DNA of 64,000 nt from Propionibacterium sp. GTDB lineage: Bacteria; Actinomycetota; Actinomycetes; Propionibacteriales; Propionibacteriaceae. Below the pieces are notes generated by a model. It was not told the DNA's origin. It saw only the letters and a program-made list of their open reading frames with translations, and ran no database searches. Below, in pieces: positions 41,015 through 50,635 of this stretch. The translations under genes were made by a program, and so were the position numbers. The stretch's first letter is position 1. The number at the start of each line of letters is the position of its first letter. The stretch spans positions 1-64,000 of the forward strand of contig JALHFX010000006.1 of assembly GCA_022837595.1 (NCBI GenBank). The letters run 5' to 3'.

Positions 41015-41117
41015 TAAAAGCGTGCACCCAACCACGCAACGCGAATGCTGCCGCGACGCCAGCACGGGCGTTGCCGAGAGCGATCCCGGCGGTCTTTTCG
41101 AACTGGAGGTTGTTGCA

Positions 41118-42965
41118 ATGGCCGAGCAGGTCAGCAGGGTCGTGGTCAGATTCGCCGGCGATTCCGGAGACGGCATGCAACTCACCGGTGGCCGGTTCGG
41201 AACCGAGGCCGCACGCCAGGGTAACGACATTGTCACCTTGCCCGACTTCCCCGCGGAGATCCGTGCCCCGCAAGGAAGCATCGCCGGAGTCAGTAGTTTT
41301 CAGGTGCATTTCGCCGACCGTGACATCGTCACCCCCGGTGAGGACCTTGATGTCTTGGTGGCCATGAACCCGGCCGCGCTCAAGGTGCATCTACCATCGT
41401 TGCGCCGCGGGGGAATCCTGATTACGGACTCGTCCGAGTTCACCAAACGCAATCTCACCCATGCCGGATATCAGACCGATCCACTCACCGAGGGTGTCCT
41501 CGAAGCCAGCTATCAGCTGGTCAGTCTCGATCTGACCTCGGTCACCGCGGAGGCTGTTGCACCCTTCGGGCTCAAACGCAAAGCGGTCGCCCGGACACGC
41601 AATATGTTCGCATTGGGCCTCGTCAGCTGGCTCTATAGCCGCGACATGGCTCCCACCCGCGATTGGTTGCAGACCAGGTTCGCAGCACAGCCTGAGATCC
41701 GCGATGCAAACCTGGCCGCGCTCGAGGCAGGCTGGAACTACGGAGAGAACACCGAAACGTTCGCGGTGCGTTATGAAGTGGCCCCAACCACCCAGGCTCC
41801 CGGGCGCTACCGCCAGATCTCCGGCAGCCGGGCAACCGCGCTCGGTCTACTCGCAGCTTCGGTCGCCAGCGGTCTGCCACTCTTCTTGGGCGCCTACCCG
41901 ATCACTCCGGCCTCAGATCTGTTGCACGAGCTGGGCAAGCGTAAAGCCTTCGGTGTGCAGACCTTCCAGGCGGAGGACGAGATCGCTGCGGTGGGCGCCG
42001 CGCTCGGGGCGTCCTTCGGCGGTGCGCTGGGTGTCACGACGACCTCGGGGCCTGGCCTGGCTCTCAAACAGGAAATGATCAATCTGGCGGTGATGACCGA
42101 ACTGCCGCTGGTCGTCATTGATGTCCAGCGTGCAGGACCATCCACCGGGATGCCCACGAAGAACGAACAAGCCGACCTGCTTCAGGCGCTCTGGGGACGC
42201 AACGGTGAGTCACCGATCCCCGTGATCGCGCCCAACTCCCCGGCGGATTGTTTCAGGGCAGCCTTCGAAGCCTGCCGTATTGCGCTGACACATCGCACAC
42301 CGGTGATCATGCTCTCGGACGCCTATTTGGCCAATGGGTCCGAGCCCTGGATGATTCCCGACGCGACCGCACTACCGGTCATCGACCCCGGGTTCGCCAC
42401 CCTACCCAATACCGAGGACGGCGGCTTCGCACCTTATCGGCGCGATCCGCTGACTCTCGATCGACCGTGGGCGCTGCCTGGTACCCCAGATCTTCAGCAC
42501 CGGATCGGCGGTCTTGAAAAGTCCGACGGGATGGGCGCGGTCAGCTATGACGGAAACAACCACGACACGATGGTCAGGCTGCGAGCCGACCATATTGCCC
42601 GCATTCCGGTATCGGATGCCGTCTGGGACGATCCGAGCGGGATGGCCAAACTGGCGGTAGTCGGTTGGGGTTCCACGTGGGGTTCGATCACCGCGGCAGT
42701 ACGACGTGTGCGAGAACTCGGACTACCCATCGCTCAGATACACATCCGGAATCTCAACCCACTGCCGGCCAATCTGGGTGCGCTGCTGCGCAGAGCAGAC
42801 CGGGTCATCGTCCCCGAAATCAACCTCGGTCAGTTCGCCACGATCTTGCGCGCCAAATACCTCGTGGACGCAAGGAGCTGGTCTCGAATACGGGGTATGC
42901 CGCTGACTGTCAGCGAATTGACGGAATATCTCTTGAGTGAGGTCGAGGAGGTGCAGCATGTCTGA
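41118..42965 (+). CDS. korA: 2-oxoacid:ferredoxin oxidoreductase, fused gamma/alpha subunit
   Basis: A 615-residue subunit. Residues about 1-190 form the gamma domain (VVRFAGDSGDGMQLTGGRF), followed by the pyrimidine-binding alpha domain (FLGAYPITPASDLLHELGK, TTTSGPGLALKQE). With KorB it oxidatively decarboxylates 2-oxoglutarate (or another 2-oxoacid) to the acyl-CoA with reduction of ferredoxin, a CoA-dependent TCA step used in many actinobacteria. The ATG at 41118 has CTGGAGG about eight bases upstream; a 47-codon upstream extension is not coding. Its end overlaps korB by eight bases. Confidence 0.93.
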   Translation: MAEQVSRVVVRFAGDSGDGMQLTGGRFGTEAARQGNDIVTLPDFPAEIRAPQGSIAGVSSFQVHFADRDIVTPGEDLDVLVAMNPAALKVHLPSLRRGGILITDSSEFTKRNLTHAGYQTDPLTEGVLEASYQLVSLDLTSVTAEAVAPFGLKRKAVARTRNMFALGLVSWLYSRDMAPTRDWLQTRFAAQPEIRDANLAALEAGWNYGENTETFAVRYEVAPTTQAPGRYRQISGSRATALGLLAASVASGLPLFLGAYPITPASDLLHELGKRKAFGVQTFQAEDEIAAVGAALGASFGGALGVTTTSGPGLALKQEMINLAVMTELPLVVIDVQRAGPSTGMPTKNEQADLLQALWGRNGESPIPVIAPNSPADCFRAAFEACRIALTHRTPVIMLSDAYLANGSEPWMIPDATALPVIDPGFATLPNTEDGGFAPYRRDPLTLDRPWALPGTPDLQHRIGGLEKSDGMGAVSYDGNNHDTMVRLRADHIARIPVSDAVWDDPSGMAKLAVVGWGSTWGSITAAVRRVRELGLPIAQIHIRNLNPLPANLGALLRRADRVIVPEINLGQFATILRAKYLVDARSWSRIRGMPLTVSELTEYLLSEVEEVQHV

Positions 42966-44037
42966 GAACCAGGACCAGACGCATGCACAGGGCGGACTCA
43001 GCAAGGTGCCGTTGAGCGCCACCCCGCTGAAGCGTAAGGACTTCACCAGCGACCAGGAGGTTCGGTGGTGTCCGGGCTGCGGTGATTACGCGATTCTGAG
43101 TGCTGTTCAAGGGCTCTTACCCGAGCTCGGTATCGCCCGCGAGAACACCGTCGTCATCTCGGGTATCGGCTGCTCATCGCGGTTCCCGTACTACCTGAAT
43201 AGCTACGGTATGCATTCGATTCATGGTCGGGCCCTGACGATCGCCACCGGGCTGGCGATCACCAGACCCGACCTCGCGATCATGGTGATCACCGGCGACG
43301 GGGATGCACTATCGATCGGCGGTAACCACTTGATTCACGCGCTGCGCCGCAACGTCAACATCACGATCCTGTTGTTCAACAACCGCATCTACGGGCTCAC
43401 CAAGGGACAGTTCTCCCCGACGAGCGAGGTCGGCAAAATCACCAAATCGAGCCCCGCCGGCTCACTCGACACCCCCGTGAACGCGGTCAGCCTCGCGCTG
43501 GGAGCTGAGGCCACTTTCGTCGCGCGCAGCATCGACGCCGACCGGGCGCATCTGACCTCGGTGCTGCGCGCCGCGTTCGAGCATCGCGGATCGTCGCTGG
43601 TTGAGATCTACCAAAACTGCCCGATCTTCAACGACGGCGCCTGGGATGCCCTCACCGCGCCCGACAGCGAAGGCGTTATCAGGCTGGAGGCCGGTCAGCC
43701 GGTGCTGGCTTCGGGCGGCAGGCTGGGTGTTGTGCAGGCCTCGGACGGGCATCTTGAACTGGCCCCGGTCAGCGAAGTCGGATTGGAAAAGGTCATCGTC
43801 CACGATCCGACTGCGACCGATCCGACGCGGGCCTTCGCGCTGAGCCGGCTGACCGATTCCGGTCTGATGCGACGCAGCCCGATCGGTATCTTCCGCAAGG
43901 TGGACCGGCCCTGCTACGACGATCTGTCCCGCGAACAGATCGCGACCGCGCAGGGACGCGTGAGTCCAGATCTTCACGGGAAGACATCCCAATTGCAGGC
44001 GTTGCTGGCCGGCGACGACACCTGGGCGGTCAGCTAA
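42958..44037 (+). CDS. korB: 2-oxoacid:ferredoxin oxidoreductase, beta subunit
   Basis: A 359-residue TPP-binding subunit. An Fe-S/TPP region has VRWCPGCGDYAIL and GIGCSSRFPYY, and the TPP-Mg motif is ITGDGDALSIGGNH ... NNRIYGLTKGQ. It completes the KorAB complex encoded with korA. The ATG at 42958 overlaps the korA stop, with GGAGG upstream, so translation is coupled. Length and motifs are normal. Confidence 0.94.
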   Translation: MSENQDQTHAQGGLSKVPLSATPLKRKDFTSDQEVRWCPGCGDYAILSAVQGLLPELGIARENTVVISGIGCSSRFPYYLNSYGMHSIHGRALTIATGLAITRPDLAIMVITGDGDALSIGGNHLIHALRRNVNITILLFNNRIYGLTKGQFSPTSEVGKITKSSPAGSLDTPVNAVSLALGAEATFVARSIDADRAHLTSVLRAAFEHRGSSLVEIYQNCPIFNDGAWDALTAPDSEGVIRLEAGQPVLASGGRLGVVQASDGHLELAPVSEVGLEKVIVHDPTATDPTRAFALSRLTDSGLMRRSPIGIFRKVDRPCYDDLSREQIATAQGRVSPDLHGKTSQLQALLAGDDTWAVS

Positions 44038-44094
44038 ATGACTGTTCACAAGGCAATATGGCTGCACATTCGAGCCGGAAGGTAGGCTATCTCG

Positions 44095-46012
44095 GTGACT
44101 AACGATGCTTTGAACCTTGCCTTCTTCGATGATGGCGTCCGGCCGAACGATGATCTGTTTCGACACCGAAGACCGCAGTGGTTGGGGAGCCTTCCAGGAA
44201 TTGCGGGAAGACTCCGAGGCTGCCGTTCGAGAGATCATCAACGACTGTCAGGCCGGCCGTGAAGACACCGACGCGGCGCGTATCGCACATCTCTTCGCCT
44301 CGTTCATGGATACCGAAGCCGTGGAGCGGCTCGGCAATGCGCCATTACAAGAGTTACTTGCCCAGGTGGATGAGATCTCCACGGTCAGCGAGTTGGCTCA
44401 CTTCTGGGGCTGGTCGGCTCGCCACGGCATCGGCGCACTCTTTGATCTCGATAATGACGCCGACCCGGGGAATCCGGCGCGCTATCTACTGTTCGTCTCG
44501 CAGTCGGGTATCAGTCTTCCGGACGAAGAGTATTACCGCCTCGACGAGCACGCCAAGACCCGCGAAGCCTATCTCGCCCATATCGAGGCCATGTTCGCTC
44601 TTGCCGGGATCGCTGATGCGGCAGGGCAGGCCCGCCGTGTCTTCGACCTCGAGACCAGGATCGCGGCTTGTCACTGGGATAAGGTGCGTACCCGAGACAT
44701 GGTTCAGATGTACTTCCCGCAGACCTGGGACGAGTTCACGGCGATGAGCCCAGATATCGCCTGGGACCAGGTTTTGGCGGGCGCCAGGCTACCAAGCTCG
44801 ACCGTTGCCGAAGTCGTGAATTGCCAGCGGACTTTCCTGCCTGAGGTGGCCGCCCTGGTAAACGCCGATTCACTGGACGATTGGAAAGCTTGGGAGCGCT
44901 GGCAGATCATCGACGCGCTGGCTCCGTATCTTCGGCAGGCCATGGTTGAACAGAACTTCGACTTTTACGGCCGCACGCTACAAGGCATCCCGGTACTTCG
45001 TGAACGCTGGAAGCGCGGTGTTTCGCTTGTCGAGGGCGTCCTCGGCGAAGCTGTCGGTCGAATCTACGTGGCGGAACACTTCCCGCCTGCTACCAAGGCC
45101 TACGCCGAAGAACTGGTCGCCAATCTCTTGGAGGCCTACCGAGAGTCGATCAGCGCGCTCGATTGGATGACCGACACCACTCGCGCCGAGGCTTTGAAGA
45201 AGCTGAGCAAGTTCCGCGCCAAAATCGGCTATCCGAACCGCTGGCGCGATTATTCCGCGCTCGAACTTCACCGCGATGACCTGCTGGGCAATGTCCTGCG
45301 CGCCGAAAGCTTTGCCTTCGACTATATGATCCACCAACTCTCCGGGCCGATCGACCCCGAGGAGTGGCTGATGTTCCCGCAGACGGTGAACGCCTACTAC
45401 CATCCATTGCGCAATGAGATCGTCTTCCCGGCCGCAATCTTGCAGCCGCCGTTCTTCGACGCCGACGCCGACGACGCCGTGAACTATGGCGGGATCGGAG
45501 CCGTCATCGGCCATGAGATCGGCCACGGCTTCGACGACCAAGGTTCCACCTGCGATGGAGACGGCAAACTGCGCAACTGGTGGACCGATGAAGATCGCGA
45601 AGCCTTCGAGCAGCGCACCCGATCGCTAGTGGAACAGTATGCGCTCCTCTCACCCGCAGAAGTCCCAGATCAACGGGTCAATGGAGAACTGACCCTCGGC
45701 GAGAATATCGGCGACCTGGGCGGCCTGCAGGTCGCCTACCAGGCCTGGCGGCTGGCAGCTGGCCGAAACGAACCCGAACCGGTGGACGGTATCCCCGCGG
45801 CGCAGCGCTTCTTCTTCGGTTGGGCTCAAACCTGGCGCACCATCATGCGTCCGGAAGCCCTGAAAGAGCGACTCGCGACCGATCCGCACTCCCCCGATGA
45901 GATCCGCTGCAACCAGACGGTCCGCAATATCAACGAGTTCCACGAAGCGTTCAATACCACACCCGGCGACAGGCTCTGGCTCGATCCGAGCGAACGAGTC
46001 CGAATCTGGTGA
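44095..46012 (+). pseudogene. M13-family zinc endopeptidase (PepO/neprilysin-like), frameshifted near its start
   Basis: The native start is GTG 44095 just after a TAGGCTAT box (leaderless), encoding VTNDALNLAFFDDGVRPNDD + LFRH. At about 44164-44168 the frame changes; the expected VNGxW...IP segment is absent, and TEDRSGWGAFQELRE continues in the second frame to 46012. That frame holds the whole catalytic region: VIGHEIGHGFDDQG (HExxH), ENIGDLGGLQVAY with the third zinc ligand, and NAYYHP. Total length is 3n+1, so about 3n+2 nt are missing. The zinc catalytic core is intact, and an internal start at 44117 or later could give a truncated protein lacking only about 35-40 residues. Intact members cleave peptides in the cytoplasm. 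Confidence 0.85.
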
Positions 46013-46088
46013 CCCTGCCAATTTGAGCTATTCTTGGGTTCGCATAATCGGCACTGCCGACTGGCTACCCCCTAAGCGAAGGAATATC

Positions 46089-46475
46089 TTGACTATCGTT
46101 GAATCTTTGAAATACACCTTCTCGAAATATGCGACCTTCAGCGGCCGCGCCAGCCGACGTGAATGGGTCACCTGGTGGCTGACCTGGTTCATCATCAATC
46201 TCGTACTGAATGCGTTGGCCCGCATGACCGCCAACGCTAACGGTGAATCGGTCTTCTCGGTGATTTCCGCGATCGTTGGCCTAGCGGTCCTATTGCCGAG
46301 CTTGGCCGTGGCGGCCCGCCGGCTACATGACACTGGTAAGAGCGCATGGCTGCTCTTGTTGAACCTGATTCCCTTGGTCGGCTCGGTCATCTTGATTGTG
46401 CTCTGCCTGGGAGCCGCGCAGCCTGGCCCCAACCAATACGGAGCACCCGTGGTCGAGGGCGCCATCAGCTACTAA
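46089..46475 (+). CDS. DUF805 family membrane protein
   Basis: A 128-residue protein with the family pattern KYATFSGRASRREWVTWWL, then three to four transmembrane helices, the characteristic AARRLHDTGKSAWLLLLNLI and a terminal GPNQYG. DUF805 proteins are inner-membrane proteins of unknown function. The TTG at 46089 has AAGGA five bases upstream; the longer frame overlaps the peptidase gene. It is 76 bases after that gene. Confidence 0.85.
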   Translation: MTIVESLKYTFSKYATFSGRASRREWVTWWLTWFIINLVLNALARMTANANGESVFSVISAIVGLAVLLPSLAVAARRLHDTGKSAWLLLLNLIPLVGSVILIVLCLGAAQPGPNQYGAPVVEGAISY

Positions 46476-46500
46476 CCCCGGCCGGAGCACCTTACCGACG

Positions 46501-46544
46501 AAGATGCGGGTGGCGACCAAGTTGTTGATCGCCACCCGCATCTT
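46501..46544. terminator. Bidirectional terminator between DUF805 gene and Ntn hydrolase gene
   Basis: AAGATGCGGGTGGCGA / TCGCCACCCGCATCTT hairpin with TTT after the second arm and AAA-like flank before the first, between convergent genes. Confidence 0.85.
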
Positions 46545-46554
46545 TCATGCCTAG

Positions 46555-47640
46555 TTATGCGTCCTGCTTGCTCGGCTTGAAATAGTTGAACATTTTCGTG
46601 AGTTCCTTGAACTCGTCTTGTTTCTTAGCGACGAATTCGAGAGCCTGTAATCCGGTGCCGAGCAGATTCATGCCGGCCTCGTCCACCTCGGCGAACTTGT
46701 GACTGACATTGCCGGCCAGGCCACCCTCGAGCGCCAATTTGCCGACGAGGTCGAGCTTCAAGGTCTTGGTACCCTCGGCGAAGCTCATCTTCTCGAACTC
46801 GACCCAGACAACATTCGGGCGGGTGGTCGACTCGAAAGCGTAACGTTTGTTCGTCAAGTCGGCCACGACCTGCCAGATCGTCTGGGAAGCGTCCGGTTTG
46901 CCGGGTTCGGGAGTACGGAAAGGCTGCGCAGCATTCCGGATAATACTGAACATCGCCGCCATCGCCTGCAGTTGCGACTTCGGCTGCTGCTGGTGGTGCA
47001 CGTAATAGGAGGCGCGCGCGAAACGGTCACTCGCCAGCGTCGAGCCCGGCAACGGCTGATCGCCACCGAGACCTTCGATTTTCTTCACCAACTCGAGCTG
47101 CTTGTCGTAGGTCGGCGAGTTAGTCATCACCAGGTACTCACGGCTGTGGTACACGGTGGGCTTGCCGTCGGTGTATTCGATGATCGCGGAGTCGCCAGTG
47201 GCATCGTTGAGTGCCAGGTGCAAGGTGGGCACCAGGTGACCGGTCGGGTCGAAAAGCTGAGCGATCTGCACATCGGTCTTCTTGGTCCACTCGACAGCTT
47301 CTTCGACCGTAGCGAAGTTGTCGAGATAATACTGCAACCAGATCGCCTGGCTGAGCTGGACGTCGGATTCTTTCGGCTTACCGTAATTTGACTCGGCGAG
47401 CCACAGAATATGGCCAGCGAGGCCCTCTTCGTTCATACCGTCGGTTGCGATGAGATCGAACGCGGTCGCGATAATGCTGCCGTATTTTGCTTTCCACGTC
47501 AGCTTTCCGTTCACCCCGTCCGTGCGCTCTATACCCCGGGGCATCTTCCAGAGATTTGTCAGGAGATCCATATGGAAATCCATATTGCGTCCGACTATTA
47601 CTGCCCCATTGGCGTCAGGCCACAATACTCGTGTACACAT
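46555..47640 (-). CDS. Linear amide C-N hydrolase (choloylglycine hydrolase / penicillin V acylase family)
   Basis: A 361-residue Ntn hydrolase. Removal of Met1 exposes Cys2 (MCTRVLW), the nucleophile; Arg18 and Asp21 in VGRNMDFHMD and the Asn in MTNSPTYDKQL complete the usual site, with SDRFARASYY carrying the later Arg. Members deconjugate bile salts, cleave penicillin V or degrade N-acyl homoserine lactones; the substrate cannot be chosen from sequence. There is no signal peptide, so the enzyme is cytoplasmic. Transcribed alone, convergent with the DUF805 gene. Confidence 0.9.
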   Translation of the reverse strand: MCTRVLWPDANGAVIVGRNMDFHMDLLTNLWKMPRGIERTDGVNGKLTWKAKYGSIIATAFDLIATDGMNEEGLAGHILWLAESNYGKPKESDVQLSQAIWLQYYLDNFATVEEAVEWTKKTDVQIAQLFDPTGHLVPTLHLALNDATGDSAIIEYTDGKPTVYHSREYLVMTNSPTYDKQLELVKKIEGLGGDQPLPGSTLASDRFARASYYVHHQQQPKSQLQAMAAMFSIIRNAAQPFRTPEPGKPDASQTIWQVVADLTNKRYAFESTTRPNVVWVEFEKMSFAEGTKTLKLDLVGKLALEGGLAGNVSHKFAEVDEAGMNLLGTGLQALEFVAKKQDEFKELTKMFNYFKPSKQDA

Positions 47641-47764
47641 CCGCGTGTCCCTTCTTCATCTCGTGCACTATGTGAAGTGCTCCTGACACCGGGTCCTGAA
47701 TTGGCCAGGTGCGTTTGTAGTTGAATCGGCGTTTTCGACTGTCGAGTAACGAACGCCAAGCGAA

Positions 47765-48604
47765 TCAGTGCGATGTCGCCGCCCCGCCCTTCTTCGCCCG
47801 AATTGCGGCCTCGTACGCCCGAACTGCGGCCTTGTGTGACCTCAGCGCGGCGACACGATTCCACGGCTGCGACGGCAGCGCGAGCACAGATGCGACGACG
47901 AAGCAGATAGCACCGACCAGCGTGCCGATATTCGCGAGGTTCGCATCTTTGCTCGTCCCGTCGTCGAGCACGAATGCGCCGACGGCTGATGCCGCAAACG
48001 CGATACAGCCGACCATGTTGATGTGGGCACCCCACCACTGGATTCGCCTCGGCGCCCAGATGGTGTGTTCACTGCGATAGAACGCAATGTAAACGAGGAC
48101 CGCGCTGATGAGGAATGCCACCGATCCGCCGGCATCGGGGTTCCACATGTAGTGTTTCTCCGCGTCGATTGTCGTCGCGCTGAGCGCTGCCGAGGTGCTT
48201 ACATTGAACAAGATTGTGCCAAAGCTTTGAGTGGCTGCCGCAAGCCATTCGGCACGGTATGCCTTTCCTCGCCCGTGCGGAACCGGCACCGTGGCGTCTC
48301 CACTGAGCGCGAGCTGAGTTAGCCCACCAGCCGTGAAGAACCAGGCACCGATGAAGCACAACCAGTTCGTCAGATTGGCGCCACCGAAACTCCAAACAGC
48401 AGCAGCCGCGCCCACCGCGAAGAGGCTACCGCCGATGATGAAATACCAGGACTGTTTGGTCTGCGTCGGGACAAGTATCGGGCCTCGCGGAACCTTGAAT
48501 CCATGTGCGGAAGATTCTTTAGTGGTAGCCGCACGATCGGCCGCCTGATGGCTAGCGCGGTCATGGTTCTTGTCTGCCTTACTCATATCGTCATGCGAGT
48601 TCAT
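47765..48604 (-). CDS. Six-helix membrane protein, YrhK-domain-like
   Basis: A 279-residue protein: polar N-terminus of about 55 residues, then about six transmembrane helices including SWYFIIGGSLFAVGAAAAVW and LTNWLCFIGAWFFTAGGLTQ. The pattern of paired helices and the segment WAPRRIQWWGAHINMVGCIA resembles YrhK-domain proteins, whose function is unknown. The ATG at 48604 has only a weak ribosome site; ATG 48586 is possible. About 120 bases upstream of the Ntn hydrolase gene on the same strand, so the two may be co-transcribed. Confidence 0.6.
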   Translation of the reverse strand: MNSHDDMSKADKNHDRASHQAADRAATTKESSAHGFKVPRGPILVPTQTKQSWYFIIGGSLFAVGAAAAVWSFGGANLTNWLCFIGAWFFTAGGLTQLALSGDATVPVPHGRGKAYRAEWLAAATQSFGTILFNVSTSAALSATTIDAEKHYMWNPDAGGSVAFLISAVLVYIAFYRSEHTIWAPRRIQWWGAHINMVGCIAFAASAVGAFVLDDGTSKDANLANIGTLVGAICFVVASVLALPSQPWNRVAALRSHKAAVRAYEAAIRAKKGGAATSH

Positions 48605-49185
48605 TGGTGATCCAATGGGTTGATGCTGCGGAATCCGAGATGCGCCAGCGGTCAGCGTGCATCCGCCGGCACCGATCTTTGATCTCGTGCCACTGAACCG
48701 ATGCCGCCCTACCCGGGCACGTGAAAACAGGATTAATTGCAAGTTGCGCAGAAGGTTCTTTTCTCCCCGACGAGCGGAACCATCCAAACATGAAACATCC
48801 TTTCAGAATCTCTTGAAGCATCCTTTCAGAGTCCCTTGGACGCATGGTGGATGGCTCTGCTTCTCGTCACCACTTCGTGTCCTGAGCCGACCCACGTGTT
48901 ACTGATCGCAACAGTCACTGGTGAACTCCTGGCATGATTCGCTGATCGAAGGTTTCAAGAACATTCCACGGAGGATCTCGGCACGCTGTCGAGTCCAGCA
49001 TCCGTACGGTCTACTGTCCCTGGATCGAGCATACTCAGATCTGCACCGATCGCAAGATGCATGGTGTCTCTTGTCTGCCGTGTCGTTGTCCCGCTCGGTA
49101 GACTCACGCACGAGACCGCCCGCCAGTCGACGCCGCCCTGGTCCGCAATCCAACTCGCCGCGCCTGAGAAATGAGGAGCCGCCCG
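48605..49185. other. Gene-free divergent region with a 23-bp direct repeat
   Basis: About 580 bp between divergent membrane-protein genes with no convincing coding sequence. It contains two near-identical segments, GAAACATCCTTTCAGAATC at 48792-48810 and GAAGCATCCTTTCAGAGTC at 48815-48833, 23 bases apart, in a locally AT-richer patch. They could be paired regulator sites. Confidence 0.5.
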
Positions 49186-50517
49186 ATGAAACCATGGAAG
49201 ACCCGGCTACAAGAGGCGCTGGCCACACTTGTTACCGACGAGTCCACGGCACCCCGTCCAGATGAGCCCTCCGCGAAAGTGCTCGGCATGCTGGGCGAAC
49301 TCGGACCCGCCTTACTCGCCGGCTCTCAGCCGACGAATGAGGTCGCTGCAACACTCAGTGCCCTCGCGAAGGCGTACGACCGTACCGAGTTAAGGGTCGC
49401 TACCCTGCCGACGCTCGTGCTCATCGACGATCCCGCTGCAGACCCTCCCCGAACGTCGGTCTTCAGCGCCGACCTGCCCGCGCTGAGACTCGAACAAGTC
49501 GACGCCATCGAGCGTCTGATCACCCGCGCCGCGAAAAACCAGATCGATCCGGACGAGGTCGTCGATAGGGCCGCGAAAATCGTCGAGGATCCGCCACGCT
49601 TCGGCTTCTGGCTCTCGCTGGTGGGGCACGTGCTGTTAACTGTCGGCTTTGGGCTGGTGTTGAATCCCACAGCAGCCGCGCTACCCATCTACGCAATACT
49701 CGGAGTGATCATCGGCGTGCTCCTCCTGGCCGGATCACGAGTGCGAACCCTCGCACTCGTGCTGCCCGTGATCGCAGCGTTCGTCGCAACCCTCTTCGTC
49801 GGCCTTGCGGCGCCGGAGCTCGCCAAGGTGAGCATCCTCAGCCTGGTCACTCCAGCCCTCGCCAGCCTGTTACCCGGCCTCACATTGACCATGGCGGCGG
49901 TAGAGCTCACCAGCGGCCAGATCATCTCAGGTGCCAGCCGAACAGTCTACGGATTTGCGACCCTGGCACTGTTGGCATTCGGGGTATATGTCGGTATCAC
50001 GGTCACCGGCATGCCCCATGCTCAGACATCCTCCGACCCGCGATTAGGCGCGTGGGCGCCGTGGCTCGGCATCCTGTTGGTCGCCTTCGGCTACTACCTC
50101 TACTCCGTTGCTCCCAAACACTCGTTCATCTGGATCCTCTTCGCACTCACCGTGGCATATAGCGGTCAACTCCTCGGAAACGTCTTGCTCGGGTCTACGC
50201 TTTCGGGTCTTATCGGAGCGCTCATTGTCGTTCCGACGATCTACCTGGTCGCACACGTTCCCATGGCACCGTCGCCCGCCGTGATGCTGACCTGCGCCTA
50301 CTGGATGATGGTGCCCGGTTCAATGGGATTCATCGGTCTCAGCAAAGCCGCGTCCGGCACCGCGGGCGGCGGAAGTGAACTCCTGCAGACCGTCGGAGCC
50401 GTCATCGCCATCGCTATCGGGATGGTCATCGGCACCGGGATCAGCCGAGATACCAGTGCCGTCAGCCAGGCCCTGCGCCGCCAAAGCGCTCGCAACCGCA
50501 AGAATAAGAGCGAGTAG
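49186..50517 (+). CDS. ThrE-family threonine/serine exporter
   Basis: A 443-residue membrane protein with an N-terminal cytoplasmic domain (about residues 1-140, including GPALLAGSQPTNEVAATLSA) and about ten helices in two halves, matching the ThrE architecture (DUF1212 plus DUF3815 halves). PGLTLTMAAVELTSGQIISG is typical of the first half. ThrE exports threonine and serine in corynebacteria. The ATG at 49186 has AGGAG about eight bases upstream. An ATP-grasp enzyme gene follows 118 bases later in the same direction. Confidence 0.88.
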   Translation: MKPWKTRLQEALATLVTDESTAPRPDEPSAKVLGMLGELGPALLAGSQPTNEVAATLSALAKAYDRTELRVATLPTLVLIDDPAADPPRTSVFSADLPALRLEQVDAIERLITRAAKNQIDPDEVVDRAAKIVEDPPRFGFWLSLVGHVLLTVGFGLVLNPTAAALPIYAILGVIIGVLLLAGSRVRTLALVLPVIAAFVATLFVGLAAPELAKVSILSLVTPALASLLPGLTLTMAAVELTSGQIISGASRTVYGFATLALLAFGVYVGITVTGMPHAQTSSDPRLGAWAPWLGILLVAFGYYLYSVAPKHSFIWILFALTVAYSGQLLGNVLLGSTLSGLIGALIVVPTIYLVAHVPMAPSPAVMLTCAYWMMVPGSMGFIGLSKAASGTAGGGSELLQTVGAVIAIAIGMVIGTGISRDTSAVSQALRRQSARNRKNKSE

Positions 50518-50635
50518 CTCCGAAACGGGCAGGACGCAATGGCAGTCAGATCCGCTTGTACCCTATTTGCTGCAGGCCCGCTAACGGCTCCGCTAATCTG
50601 GGCAGGATCGCTTCAGATACCCGAGAGGAACCGCC

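Noticed and set aside
40977..41117. N-terminal extension of KorA from 40977
   Set aside because: The translation is unlike KorA, contains the AT-rich promoter dyad, and the ATG at 41118 has a strong ribosome site and the conserved start.
47721..49265. Plus- and minus-strand frames in the 48.6-49.2 kb gap
   Set aside because: Low-complexity translations with no ribosome site or family resemblance.
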